Origin: Micromonospora cabrerizensis
Lineage (GTDB): Bacteria > Actinomycetota > Actinomycetes > Mycobacteriales > Micromonosporaceae
NCBI RefSeq assembly: GCF_022230955.1
Contig: NZ_JAKKFI010000055.1
Location: 1 to 51,350, forward strand
Direction: 5' to 3'
Length of the DNA stretch: 51,350 bases
This document shows positions 24,116-32,853 of this stretch, piece after piece. Both the position numbers and the translations under genes were made by a program. The first letter of the stretch is position 1, and each line of letters begins with the position of its first letter. The notes beneath the pieces were generated by a model. It was not told the origin of the DNA, searched no databases, and saw only the letters and a list, made by a program, of their open reading frames with translations.

Positions 24116-25386
24116 CCGCCAGCGGCACCGTGAGCGCCACCGGCACCGTGCCTCCGCCGGCCCTGCACCGCGACCGACGGTTCCGCACCTTCTGGGCCGG
24201 CGAGACGATCTCCTCGTTCGGCGACCGGGTCAGCGAACTGGCCCTGCCGCTGATCGCCGTCTCCCTGCTCACCGCGACACCCGTGCAGGTCAGCGTCCTC
24301 ACCGCACTGATCTGGCTGCCCAACCTGCTGGGCCTCTTTCTCGGCGCCTGGGTGGACCAGCGCACCCACAAGCGGCGACTCCTGATCATCGCGGACCTGG
24401 TCCGCGCCGCGGTGCTGCTCAGCCTGCCGGTGGCCTACCTCTTCGACGCGATCACCCTCACCCACCTCTACCTGGTGGCACTGCTCACCGGCCTCGGAGC
24501 GGTGCTGTTCGCCATGGCGCGCCAGGCCTTCTTCGTCGCCCTGGTGCCGCGATCGGCGTACGTGGACGCGAACAGCAAGCTGAGCATGAGCCGATCGCTG
24601 TCCTCCATCGCCGGCCCCGCCGTCGGCGGTGGGCTGGTCCAGGCGCTCAGCGCCCCGGGCGCGATCCTCGTCGACGCGGTGTCGTTCCTCGGCTCCGCGC
24701 TGCTGCTGCGCCGCATCCCGGTCACCGAGACGCCTCCGCCGCCGCGGCAGACGTCCACTCTCGCCCTGGTCCGCGAAGGACTCGTGCTGGTGCTGCGGCA
24801 CCCGGTGCTGCGAGCCGCCCTCGGCTGCACCAGCACGGTCAACTTCTTCACCTTCATCGCCGGCGCGCTGCTGGTGCTCTACGCCAGCCGGGACCTCGGC
24901 CTGTCGGCCGGCGCGATCGGTGTCGCCCTCGGGTTCGGGGCACTCGGCGGACTCGCGGGCGCGGCGCTCGCCCCACGGATCTCCCGCGCCATCGGGTTGG
25001 GGCGTACCGCCATGATCGGCGCGGTGCTCTTTCCCGCACCGCTGGCGCTGACCGCGCTGGTGACCGGCCCCACCTGGACGAAGGTGGCCCTGCTGGCGGC
25101 CATCGAGCTGGTCTCCAGCGTCGGGGTGATGCTGATGGACGTCAACCTGAACGCCCTGCTCATCGCCGTGACACCCGCCGACGCGCTGGCACGCCGGGCC
25201 GGGGCGTACAGCGCCGTCAACTACGGCATCCGACCGATCGGCGCGCTGGTCGGCGGCGCGCTGGGCACCACCATCGGGCTGCGACCCACCCTGGCCATCG
25301 CCGGCCTCGGTGGCGTGCTCGCCGTGCTCTGGCTGGTCGCCTCGCCGGTGCGTCACATCAGAACCCTGGACGACCAGGTGGCCTGA
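24112..25386 (+). CDS. MFS transporter, drug efflux-like
   Basis: 424 residues, twelve predicted transmembrane helices. FRTFWAGETISSFGDRVSEL at the N-terminus and LPNLLGLFLGAWVDQRTHKR (loop 2-3, the G-x-x-x-D-R-x-x-R/K-R region) are typical of the MFS_3 or enterobactin-exporter-like group of actinobacterial multidrug pumps. The GTG start overlaps the regulator's stop by four bases; the frame continues upstream inside the regulator gene but only as an overlap. Probably proton-driven export of a small toxic compound. A large hairpin follows. Confidence 0.88.
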   Translation: MTASGTVSATGTVPPPALHRDRRFRTFWAGETISSFGDRVSELALPLIAVSLLTATPVQVSVLTALIWLPNLLGLFLGAWVDQRTHKRRLLIIADLVRAAVLLSLPVAYLFDAITLTHLYLVALLTGLGAVLFAMARQAFFVALVPRSAYVDANSKLSMSRSLSSIAGPAVGGGLVQALSAPGAILVDAVSFLGSALLLRRIPVTETPPPPRQTSTLALVREGLVLVLRHPVLRAALGCTSTVNFFTFIAGALLVLYASRDLGLSAGAIGVALGFGALGGLAGAALAPRISRAIGLGRTAMIGAVLFPAPLALTALVTGPTWTKVALLAAIELVSSVGVMLMDVNLNALLIAVTPADALARRAGAYSAVNYGIRPIGALVGGALGTTIGLRPTLAIAGLGGVLAVLWLVASPVRHIRTLDDQVA

Positions 25387-25432
25387 CCCCACGTCGACGC
25401 TGGAAGGGTCGGCCCGGCGGCGCTCACCCTGG

Positions 25433-25482
25433 CGAGCGTGATGCCTCACCGTCATCACGATGCCCCTGAGGCATCACGCTCG
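25433..25482. terminator. Strong bidirectional hairpin terminator
   Basis: Perfect 16-base arms CGAGCGTGATGCCTCA (25433-25448) and TGAGGCATCACGCTCG (25467-25482), with an 18-base loop, between the convergent MFS and alpha/beta-hydrolase genes. Confidence 0.7.
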
Positions 25483-25535
25483 TCGAACCGACCCCGCGTC
25501 GCCTTACTCACCGACACCCACGCGGCCGGCGTGGG

Positions 25536-26231
25536 TCAGCTGGCCTCCGCCACGAGGAGGCGGGCCAGGTCGGTGGGCCGGGAGAACATCGGCCAGTGGC
25601 CGGTGTCCATCGTGACCAGTCGCCAGTGGTCGCTGGTCAGCAGCTTGGTCACCGTCTCGTTGGGTTCAGGCCCGTCGAGCAGGCACTTGACGTACGTCGC
25701 CGGAAGCTCACCCAGCGGTCGGGTCAGCACGGCCGGCTCGGTCAACGTGGCTCCCGGGTGCGGCGTGGAGCTCTCGATCAGCCGGGCGACCTGCTCGTCG
25801 GTGAGCCCCTGACCGTCGAAGTCGGGCGCACCCAGCGGCGGCCAGTAGCCGCCGTTGTCGGCGATCAACGCCTCGAAGACCGCCTGGCCCTGCCACCAGG
25901 CGGACGCGAACGACCCGCCGTCGACCGGCACCTCCGAGTCGACGAAGACCACCCTGGTCAACCGGTCGCCGATGCGCTCGGCGGCCTGGCCCACCGGGAT
26001 GCCGCTGTAGCTGTGCCCGACCAGCACCACGTCGCGCAGGTCGCGACGCTCGATCTCGTCGACGATGTCCTGCACGTGGGTCTGCTGCCCGGCGGGCACG
26101 CCCCGCTTGTCGGCGAGGCCGGAGAGGGTCAACGGGTGGGTGCCGTGGCCGGCCGCCCGAAGTGGCGCCACCACCTCGTCCCACGCCGACGATCCCAGCC
26201 ATGCCCCCGCCACCAGTACGAATTCAGCCAT
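25536..26231 (-). CDS. Alpha/beta hydrolase
   Basis: 231 residues from the ATG at 26231. FVLVAGAWLGSSAWDEVVAP is the oxyanion-hole region and VVLVGHSYSGIPV carries the nucleophilic serine (GHSYSG). VFVDSEVPVDGGSF and TMDTGHWPMFSRPTDLARLL complete a lid region and the catalytic His. This pattern is that of the esterase/hydroxynitrile-lyase-like group often annotated as salicylate or methyl esterases. The frame extends 48 codons upstream without similarity, and no strong ribosome site is seen at either point. The substrate cannot be inferred. Confidence 0.85.
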   Translation of the reverse strand: MAEFVLVAGAWLGSSAWDEVVAPLRAAGHGTHPLTLSGLADKRGVPAGQQTHVQDIVDEIERRDLRDVVLVGHSYSGIPVGQAAERIGDRLTRVVFVDSEVPVDGGSFASAWWQGQAVFEALIADNGGYWPPLGAPDFDGQGLTDEQVARLIESSTPHPGATLTEPAVLTRPLGELPATYVKCLLDGPEPNETVTKLLTSDHWRLVTMDTGHWPMFSRPTDLARLLVAEAS

Positions 26232-26271
26232 GGGCGGGACCCTAGCGGCACCCTCCGACAGCCCCGACCCG

Positions 26272-26652
26272 TCAGGGCCAGGTGCGGGCCTCGGCGGCGA
26301 ACAGCTCCGGCGGGCTCTCCACCGGCAACACGCAGAGCAGGTGACCACCGGGTGCCCGCAGGATCCGACACTCAAGCCACCGCGACTCCTCGGTGGCCCC
26401 CAGACCGATCAACCGCGCGGTCTCGGCCGGCACGTCGTCGGTCTCGATGTCGAGGTGGAAACGCGGCGCGTCGTCGACCGCCTGAACCGCGGTGACCAGC
26501 CCCGGCAGCGCCTCGTGCAGACCGACGAACTGCGGCTCCGTCGGATGGGACCGGGTGCTGACGCCGAGCGCAGCCGACCAGAACTCCGCCGCCCGGGTGG
26601 CCTCCGCCGCGGGAGCGTCGATCAGCAGGGCGTACACGCGGCTTCGATGCAT
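26272..26652 (-). CDS. VOC-family (glyoxalase-fold) protein
   Basis: 126 residues with two beta-alpha-beta-beta-beta units: VYALLIDAPAAEATRAAEFW SAALG in the first half and RFHLDIETDDVPAETARLIG ending CRILRAPGGHLLCVLP in the second. This is the 'glyoxalase-like domain' form common in actinobacteria, with metal-ligand candidates H in RFHLD and E at the C-terminus. Cytoplasmic; function unknown (resistance or lyase roles are typical of the fold). It lies 40 bases upstream of the hydrolase on the same strand and may share its transcript. Confidence 0.8.
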   Translation of the reverse strand: MHRSRVYALLIDAPAAEATRAAEFWSAALGVSTRSHPTEPQFVGLHEALPGLVTAVQAVDDAPRFHLDIETDDVPAETARLIGLGATEESRWLECRILRAPGGHLLCVLPVESPPELFAAEARTWP

Positions 26653-26679
26653 ACGAGGCAGCATATCGACGCCCACCGC

Positions 26680-27717
26680 TCAGGTGTGGTCCAGTGGGGA
26701 CGGCCCGGCCCCGACCGGCATCCGGTAGACGTGCACCGGGTAGTCGACCGCCGAGCGCCCGCCGTTGAACCCGGCGGTCAGGTGCAGCTGGGCTGCGGGC
26801 ATCCACAGCCGGGCGTCGGCGTCGAGCCACATCGCGTCCACCCAGACCAGCCGGGCGTCGGTGACGAGCGTACGCACGCTGCGGTCCGGTGCGATGGCGA
26901 GGACACGCCGGTGCGCCACGTCGCTGAGGTAGATGGTGCCGTTGACGTCGATCGCCGTACCACCGGTGCTGGGTGTGTCGCACCACCGCTCGACCCGCCG
27001 GGCCAGCTCGTCGGCCGACACCGACGGGTCGTCCACCCAGCGGGTGTCGACCCGGGACATGCCACCGGAGGCCGGTTGGAAGTAGAGCCAGCGGCCGTCG
27101 GGCGACACCTCCAGTTGGTCGACGTGCAGGCGTACCTCGGCACCGTCCGGGTCGCGCAGCGCCCGCTCGTCGGCGACCATCGGCTCGCCCACGGTGCTCG
27201 GGTGACCGCTGAGCACCCGCCGGGACCGACCCGATTCGAGGTCGAGCACGATGAGGCCGGGTGATCCCGCGTCGCTGAGGTACGCGATGGCGCCGTTGAA
27301 ACGGACGTCGTCCATGTAGCTGGTGGGGTGCACCGCCTCGTCGAGGTGGTAGACCCGCACCACCCGGTCGCCGTGCGGGTCGACCACGACCAGTCGGGCA
27401 CCTCCCGGCACCTGCCGCGCGCCGAGCTGCGGCGCTCCCGAGTCGACGATCCACAGCCGGCCGTCCGGACCGGCACGTAACCCGTTGACGTGCACGAAAG
27501 CGCCGTCCGGAGACTGGTCTGCCCGGTTCCACCCGGCATCCGGGTACGGGTTGCGCCGACCGTCGGGCAGCGCCTCGACAACCTGGACGCCGGGCCCGTC
27601 CGCCGACGGGTAGCTCAGGAAGACCCGCCCCCGCAGGGACGTCACACCCGTGCACACCCGGTCCTCGTCGAAGACCCGGGTCAGCCGGGGATCCTCCTCG
27701 GTGGGCAGCGTGGACAT
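26680..27717 (-). CDS. Major royal jelly/yellow-family beta-propeller protein
   Basis: 345 residues. Repeated propeller strands such as VFLSYPSADGPGVQVVEALP, VNGLRAGPDGRLWIVDSG, DDVRFNGAIAYLSDAGSPGL, DQLEVSPDGRWLYFQPASGG and GGTAIDVNGTIYLSDVAHRR match the MRJP family, often labelled L-dopachrome-tautomerase-related. No signal peptide, so it is cytoplasmic here. GAGGAG lies seven bases before the ATG at 27717, which is preferred over a start 21 codons earlier. It is 27 bases upstream of the VOC gene, so MRJP-VOC-hydrolase is probably one leftward operon. Confidence 0.82.
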   Translation of the reverse strand: MSTLPTEEDPRLTRVFDEDRVCTGVTSLRGRVFLSYPSADGPGVQVVEALPDGRRNPYPDAGWNRADQSPDGAFVHVNGLRAGPDGRLWIVDSGAPQLGARQVPGGARLVVVDPHGDRVVRVYHLDEAVHPTSYMDDVRFNGAIAYLSDAGSPGLIVLDLESGRSRRVLSGHPSTVGEPMVADERALRDPDGAEVRLHVDQLEVSPDGRWLYFQPASGGMSRVDTRWVDDPSVSADELARRVERWCDTPSTGGTAIDVNGTIYLSDVAHRRVLAIAPDRSVRTLVTDARLVWVDAMWLDADARLWMPAAQLHLTAGFNGGRSAVDYPVHVYRMPVGAGPSPLDHT

Positions 27718-27840
27718 CCACCCGCTCCTCACCCGCCCGACGGCGTTCTCGGTTCCACCCGGGCCGACGGATCCGGCCACCCGCCGCGGTATCCCCGGAG
27801 CGTGTCGGGCGAAACGCCGGCCGGCAGGCGTCGGTCGCGC

Positions 27841-28263
27841 TCAGTCGGTCGGCGGGGCCGGCGGGCCGACCAGGGCGGCGAGCCGCTTCGGGGCGAACAT
27901 GCAGTAGCTCTCGGTCAGCAGCTCGGCCACCTCCGCCCAGTCGGTGTCCCCGTCCAGGACCATGCCCATCACGGTCGGCCCCCACTGGGGTTTGTAGAAG
28001 GGGTGCCCGCCGCCGAGGAGCCCGGCGATCTCGTCCAGCGGCGACCGGAACGTCAGCAGGCAGGCCGGCTGGTCCAGGTCGGCGGCCCGGGCGTGGGCCA
28101 CCTGACGGTCGGGGTCGACGGTGAGGACGTGGGCGAAGGTCCGCTTGCGGATCCGCCAGCGGGTGCCCACCCACGCGGGCTCCTCGTATGTCTCCGGCAG
28201 CCCGAGGCAGATCGGCCGCAGCCGGTCGAGGACCTCGGGCGGGACGTCTCCGGGTTCGGTCAC
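27841..28263 (-). CDS. MmcQ/YjbR-family protein
   Basis: 140 residues. CLGLPETYEEPAWVGTRWRI, RKRTFAHVL, LTFRSPLDEIAGLLGGGHPF and YKPQWGPTVMGMVLDGDTDW follow the MmcQ/YjbR fold (CyaY-like alpha/beta). Members are widespread small cytoplasmic proteins sometimes called DNA-binding; their role is unknown. GTG start at 28263; the open frame continues 220 codons upstream antisense to the acyl-CoA dehydrogenase and is not real. Confidence 0.85.
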   Translation of the reverse strand: MTEPGDVPPEVLDRLRPICLGLPETYEEPAWVGTRWRIRKRTFAHVLTVDPDRQVAHARAADLDQPACLLTFRSPLDEIAGLLGGGHPFYKPQWGPTVMGMVLDGDTDWAEVAELLTESYCMFAPKRLAALVGPPAPPTD

Positions 28264-28419
28264 GGGCAGCGACCCTAGCCGCCCGGTGTGACAATTTCCG
28301 CTCGCGCCAGGCCACCCGCGCCGGTGGTGCGGGCCCGGTCGATCCGCCAGGATGGGGCCGGGGCGACCGTGGGCAGTCGTCCCGGCCCCACCCACCCCCG
28401 TGCCCGCTTGAGGAGTGCC

Positions 28420-30222
28420 GTGCCGTCCACCCTGCTCTCCCGCCGCGACCTCGACTTCCTGCTGCACGACTGGCTGCGGGTGTCCCAGCTCGTCGAGCGT
28501 CCCCGCTACGCCGAGCACTCCCGGGAGACCTTCGACGACGCCCTGGACCTCGCCGAGCGGGTGGCCACCGAGCAGTTCGCCCCACACAACCGCGCCGCCG
28601 ACCTCGCCGAGCCCACTTTCGACGGGCAGCGGGTGCGGCTGATCCCGCAGGTCCGCGCCGCGCTGGACAGCTTCGCCGAGACCGGCCTGCTCAGTGCCGG
28701 GCTGGACGCCTCGGTCGGTGGCCTGCAACTGCCGCACGCCGTCGCGGCGGCCTGCTTCACCTGGTTCCAGGCGGCCAACGTGGCCACCTCGGCGTACCCG
28801 TTCCTCACCCTGGGCAACGCCAACCTGCTCCTGGCCCACGGCAGCGCCGAGCAGGTGGACACCTACGTCCGACCCATGCTGGACGGCCGGTTCTTCGGCA
28901 CCATGTGCCTGTCCGAGCCACACGCCGGCAGTTCACTGGCCGACATCACCACGCGCGCCGAGCCGCAGGAGGACGGCACGTACCGGCTCTTCGGCACCAA
29001 GATGTGGATCTCCGGCGGCGACCACGAGCTGGCCGAGAACATCGTGCACCTGGTCCTCGCGCGGATTCCCGGCGGGCCGCCCGGGGTGAAGGGCATCTCG
29101 CTGTTCATCGTGCCCAAGGTGCTCATCGGCGCGGACGGGTCGCTCGGCGACCGCAACGACGTGGTGCTGGCCGGGCTCAACCACAAGATGGGGTTCCGCG
29201 GCACCACCAACACCCTGCTCAGCTTCGGCGACGGCGGGCACACCCCGGGCGGCTGCCCCGGTGCCGTCGGTCACCTGGTCGGCGCGCCGCACCACGGGCT
29301 GGCGCAGATGTTCCACATGATGAACGAGGCCCGGATCGGAGTCGGGGCGGGCGCCACCGCGCTCGGCTACACCGGCTACCTCAAGAGCCTGGAGTACGCC
29401 CGGGAGCGGCCGCAGGGCCGGCCGGTCGGCGCGAAGGACCCGGCGGCGGCGCAGGTGCCGATCATCGACCACCCCGACGTACGACGGATGCTGCTGGCGC
29501 AGAAGAGCTACGTGGAGGGGGCGCTGGCGCTGGTGCTCTACTGCGCGCGGCTGCTCGACGAGCAGGGGACGGCCCCGGCCGAGGCGGACCGCGAGCGGGC
29601 GCACCTGCTGCTGGACGTGCTCACCCCGATCACCAAGAGCTGGCCGTCGCAGTGGTGCCTCGCCGCGAACGACCTGGCGATCCAGGTGCTCGGGGGTGCC
29701 GGCTACACCCGCGATCACGACGTGGAGCAGCACTACCGGGACAACCGGCTCAACCCGATCCACGAGGGCACCCACGGCATCCAGGCGCTGGATCTGCTGG
29801 GACGCAAGATGACCATGCGGGGCGGCGAGGGCCTCACCCTGCTGACCGCGACGATCGGGGACACCGTCGAGCGGGCCCGGCAGGCCGGTGGCGAGGCGGC
29901 CGGTCTGGCGGACCGGCTGGCCGGCGCGGTGGACCGGGTGACGGCTGTCACCCGCCGACTGTGGGCCGACGGTGACCCGGTGCTCGCGCTGGCCAACGCC
30001 AGCGCGTACCTGGAGGCCGTCGGGCACGTCGTGATCGCGTGGATGTGGCTGGAGCAGGTGCTGGCACTGCCGCCGGAGGGGACCGGCGACGCGTTCCACG
30101 CCGGCAAGCGGCAGGCCGCACGCTACTTCTTCATGGTCGAGCTGCCCCGTACCGGGCCGCAGTTCGACCTGCTGGAGAGCCGGGACCGGACGAGCCTCGA
30201 CATGCGCCCGGACTGGTTCTGA
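28420..30222 (+). CDS. Acyl-CoA dehydrogenase, large FadE5 type
   Basis: 600 residues, the long subgroup with an extra C-terminal helical domain (mycobacterial FadE5, DmdC). LSEPHAGSSLADITTRAE is the FAD-binding loop, MWISGGDHELAENIVHLVLA the middle beta domain and QVLGGAGYTRDHDVEQHYRD the helical domain. NPIHEGTHGIQALDLLGRK carries the catalytic Glu in the place where other family members read IYEGTNGIQ. It catalyses the first step of acyl-CoA beta-oxidation, with broad chain length in FadE5. The GTG at 28420 follows GAGGAG by only four to five bases. Note the contrast with the flavoprotein at 10050-11219, which lacks this Glu. Confidence 0.92.
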   Translation: MPSTLLSRRDLDFLLHDWLRVSQLVERPRYAEHSRETFDDALDLAERVATEQFAPHNRAADLAEPTFDGQRVRLIPQVRAALDSFAETGLLSAGLDASVGGLQLPHAVAAACFTWFQAANVATSAYPFLTLGNANLLLAHGSAEQVDTYVRPMLDGRFFGTMCLSEPHAGSSLADITTRAEPQEDGTYRLFGTKMWISGGDHELAENIVHLVLARIPGGPPGVKGISLFIVPKVLIGADGSLGDRNDVVLAGLNHKMGFRGTTNTLLSFGDGGHTPGGCPGAVGHLVGAPHHGLAQMFHMMNEARIGVGAGATALGYTGYLKSLEYARERPQGRPVGAKDPAAAQVPIIDHPDVRRMLLAQKSYVEGALALVLYCARLLDEQGTAPAEADRERAHLLLDVLTPITKSWPSQWCLAANDLAIQVLGGAGYTRDHDVEQHYRDNRLNPIHEGTHGIQALDLLGRKMTMRGGEGLTLLTATIGDTVERARQAGGEAAGLADRLAGAVDRVTAVTRRLWADGDPVLALANASAYLEAVGHVVIAWMWLEQVLALPPEGTGDAFHAGKRQAARYFFMVELPRTGPQFDLLESRDRTSLDMRPDWF

Positions 30223-30234
30223 CCGGGCCGGCCG

Positions 30235-30411
30235 TCATCGTCGACGGTTCTGGTGCTGCATCGCCTGCCGCCCCTTGACCACACCCAGGATGATCACGAT
30301 CACCAGCGCGATCAGGCCGATGATGATCAGCCAGCGGACCGCCTCGAGAATCAACCCGAGCAGGATCAGCACGCCGGCGACCACGCCGACGACCCAGAGC
30401 AGTGCGCGCAT
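30235..30411 (-). CDS. Small hydrophobic membrane protein
   Basis: 58 residues: MRALLWVVGVVAGVLILLGL continuing into a second hydrophobic stretch WLIIIGLIALVIVIILGVVK, then a basic tail HQNRRR. Two transmembrane helices are likely with the tail in the cytoplasm. GGAGG lies six bases before the ATG, supporting real translation. It resembles the many short 'hydrophobic' proteins of actinomycetes. Function unknown. Confidence 0.6.
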   Translation of the reverse strand: MRALLWVVGVVAGVLILLGLILEAVRWLIIIGLIALVIVIILGVVKGRQAMQHQNRRR

Positions 30412-30499
30412 CTCGACCTCCCGTAACCGGCCGCGCCTGGTGCGGCGGGCCCGGGTACACGTTCCCCGTCCAGCCGACACCATGCCGATCGGGACGAGC

Positions 30500-31219
30500 T
30501 CAGCCGGCAGCCCGCGCCACGTAGACGGTGTTGGCGGACTCGCCACCGGTCAGCGGGTTGGCGAACGGCACGACGTGCGCCCGCACGTCCACGAACACCT
30601 CGGTGAGCGCCGCGGTGAACTCGGCGTCCGGCGGGTCGTCCGACCAGAGGGCGAAGACCCCCTTCGGGCGCAGCAGGGAGGCCAGCCGGCGCAGCCCGGC
30701 CGGCGGGTAGAACGCGGCATGGCTGGGGTGCAGGACGTTGCGCGGGGAGTGGTCGACGTCGAGCAGCACCGCGTCGAACCGCCGCCCGGGCACCTCGACG
30801 TCGAAGCCGACGTCACCGGCCACCGCCGCGAAGAAGTCGGCCTGCACGAACCGGGTCCGCGGGTCCTCGGCGAGCCCCGCCGCGAAGGGCAGCAGCCCCT
30901 GCCGGTGCCAGTCGATCACGTCCTCGATGGCCTCCACCACCAGCAGTGAACGCACCCGGGGGTCGCCCAGTGCCGCGCAGGCGGTGTATCCCAGCCCGAG
31001 ACCGCCAACCACCACGTCGACCGAGTCGCCGGGCACCTCGGCCAGACCGAGCCGGGCCAGCTCGATCTCCGCGACCGGGAAGAGGCTGGACATCAGGTAC
31101 TCGTCGTCGAGCTTGACCTCGTACACCTCGACCTGAAGTGCCGGGTCCCGGCGTCGGCGCAGGCTGATCGCGCCGATCGGGGTCTCCCGCCAGGCCAGTT
31201 CCTCGAAACGCGCGCCCAC
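30500..31219 (-). CDS. Spermidine-synthase-like methyltransferase-fold protein
   Basis: 239 residues. A Rossmann SAM-binding core is visible: VDVVVGGLGLGYTACAALGD (glycine-rich loop), SLLVVEAIEDVIDWHRQGLL (acidic end of beta-2), FDAVLLDVDHSPRNVLHPSH and FALWSDDPPDAEFTAALTEV. The layout is that of spermidine synthase-like proteins, but polyamine-site residues cannot be confirmed by eye. GTG start with GAGAGGG upstream. It is leftward and divergent from eccB, 127 bases away. Confidence 0.78.
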   Translation of the reverse strand: MGARFEELAWRETPIGAISLRRRRDPALQVEVYEVKLDDEYLMSSLFPVAEIELARLGLAEVPGDSVDVVVGGLGLGYTACAALGDPRVRSLLVVEAIEDVIDWHRQGLLPFAAGLAEDPRTRFVQADFFAAVAGDVGFDVEVPGRRFDAVLLDVDHSPRNVLHPSHAAFYPPAGLRRLASLLRPKGVFALWSDDPPDAEFTAALTEVFVDVRAHVVPFANPLTGGESANTVYVARAAG

Positions 31220-31346
31220 GGGTGGCCCTCTCGCCGTCGGATTCGTCCCCGGATGGTACCGGTTGCCCCGTGCCGGCCACGCAGGGTCCACGAGACATCG
31301 ACGGAACGCATATCCTGTGCCCGGCCGATCCGTCGGAAGGGACCTC

Positions 31347-32723
31347 ATGCCGTCGCGGCAGGACCAGCTGCACTCCTACCAGTTCAGCGTCCAGCGGGCG
31401 GTCGCCGCCCTGGTCATGCGGGAGACCGACCCCGCGCAGTCACCGTTTCGGCGGTTGGCCGGCGCGGGTCTGGCCAGCGTCCTGGTCGCGGCGATCGGGC
31501 TCGGTGGCTTTGCGCTCTACGGGCTGTTCGCCGGTGGCGGCAAGGGCTGGCGCGACCCGGGCGCGGTGATCGTGGAGAAGGAGTCCGGCGCCCGGTTCGT
31601 CTATCGCGAGCAGAAGCTGCACCCGGTGCTCAACTACGCCTCCGCGCTGCTCATCGTCGGTGCGGACCGGTCGAAGACGGTGCTGGTCTCCCGACGCACG
31701 ATCGACGGTGTGCCGCGCGGGCTGCCGCTGGGCATCGCGGACGCGCCGGACTCGCTGCCCGCCCCCGGCCGGCTGGCCAGCGGGGGGTGGACGGTCTGCT
31801 CGACCGTCCCGGCCGGCGAGGCCCCCCGCTCGGCCCTGCTGATCGGCAGCGAGCCCGGCGGCGGTCGGCCGCTGGGCGACGAGGCGCTGCTGCTGCGCCA
31901 CCCCGACGACGGGCTGCACCTCGTCTGGCACCAACGGCGCTATTTCGTACGCGACCCGAGCAGGGTGCTCGCCGCGCTCGCCACTACCCGGGCGCAGGCG
32001 GTGCCGGTGGCGCCCGCCCTGCTCAACTCGCTGCCGGCCGGCACCGACCTCGTCCCGCTCGACCTGCCCGGGTTGGGCCGTCCCGCCACCGGCGTGCCGG
32101 GCACCACCATCGGCACGATCTACCTGGTGAGCAACTCCGGCGGCGGCCGGCAGTACGCGGTGGCGCTCGACGCCGGGTTGGCCGGCATCACCGAGTTGCA
32201 GGCGGGGTTGTTGCTGGCCCGCACCGGGCAGGGCGGGCCGGTGCCGATGACCCTGGGTCAGTTCGCCGCGTTGCCCACGGTGCCCGACCTCGCTCCGACC
32301 GGCCCGAACGCCCCGCCACCGAGCCCGCCCCGGCTCGCGGCCGGCGGCGACGGGGCCCTGTGCACCCGCGTCGCCGACGACGGTGGGGTTGGTGAGGTGC
32401 GGTGGGGCGTACCGCTGCGGGACCTGACGGCCGCTCCACGGACCGCGCCGACCGGCGGCGCGGTGCTGGCCGACCATGTGCTGGTGGAGCCGGGTCGTGG
32501 CGCGGTGGTCGAGGCCGCCGCGGCGCCCGGTGCGACCGGCGGCGCGGTTTCCGTGATCACCGACCTGGGCCGGCGGTACGTGCTGGCCGACCGGGAGGTG
32601 CTCGCGATGCTCGGCTACCGCAGTGTCCGCCCGTTGCGGTTGCCGGCCGGCCTGGTCAGCCTGGTGCCCGCAGGCGCGACCCTCGACCCGGCCGCCGCCC
32701 GGGCCGTCGCCGCCCCGGACTGA
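31347..32723 (+). CDS. eccB: Type VII secretion component EccB (isolated)
   Basis: 458 residues. Short cytoplasmic N-terminus (SRQDQLHSYQFSVQRAVAAL is the family signature), one transmembrane helix (about 39-62) and a long extracytoplasmic part with the repeat strands of the EccB propeller-like fold. Cys151 and Cys339 match the disulfide pair conserved in EccB1. EccB is one of the membrane-pore subunits of ESX systems. No EccC, EccD, EccE, MycP or WXG100 gene is in the neighbourhood, so it is isolated from the rest of its machine. GGAAGGG precedes the ATG at 31347. Confidence 0.9.
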   Translation: MPSRQDQLHSYQFSVQRAVAALVMRETDPAQSPFRRLAGAGLASVLVAAIGLGGFALYGLFAGGGKGWRDPGAVIVEKESGARFVYREQKLHPVLNYASALLIVGADRSKTVLVSRRTIDGVPRGLPLGIADAPDSLPAPGRLASGGWTVCSTVPAGEAPRSALLIGSEPGGGRPLGDEALLLRHPDDGLHLVWHQRRYFVRDPSRVLAALATTRAQAVPVAPALLNSLPAGTDLVPLDLPGLGRPATGVPGTTIGTIYLVSNSGGGRQYAVALDAGLAGITELQAGLLLARTGQGGPVPMTLGQFAALPTVPDLAPTGPNAPPPSPPRLAAGGDGALCTRVADDGGVGEVRWGVPLRDLTAAPRTAPTGGAVLADHVLVEPGRGAVVEAAAAPGATGGAVSVITDLGRRYVLADREVLAMLGYRSVRPLRLPAGLVSLVPAGATLDPAAARAVAAPD

Positions 32724-32766
32724 TCACCCGAAGCCTGCCGGGCCGCCTGCCGGCCGCCGGCCCGGC

Positions 32767-32826
32767 GGTGATCAAGAGGTTTGCGTCAGGCTCGCGCCAA
32801 GTTCTGACGCAAACCTCTTGATCACC
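32767..32826. terminator. Perfect 23-bp inverted repeat between convergent genes
   Basis: Arms 32767-32789 and 32804-32826 are exact complements; each contains GATCAAGAGGTTTGCGTCAG or its complement. The loop is 14 bases. It acts most simply as a bidirectional terminator for eccB and the methyltransferase gene. The arm is notably low in GC for this genome and could also be a dispersed repetitive palindrome. Confidence 0.7.
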
Positions 32827-32853
32827 GAAAAGCAACGTGCGGCCCGACCGGTG

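Noticed and set aside
26372..28585. Leftward frame of 737 codons
   Set aside because: It runs through the VOC, MRJP, YjbR and acyl-CoA dehydrogenase regions in the wrong frame, and its composition is Arg/Ala/Gly/Pro only.
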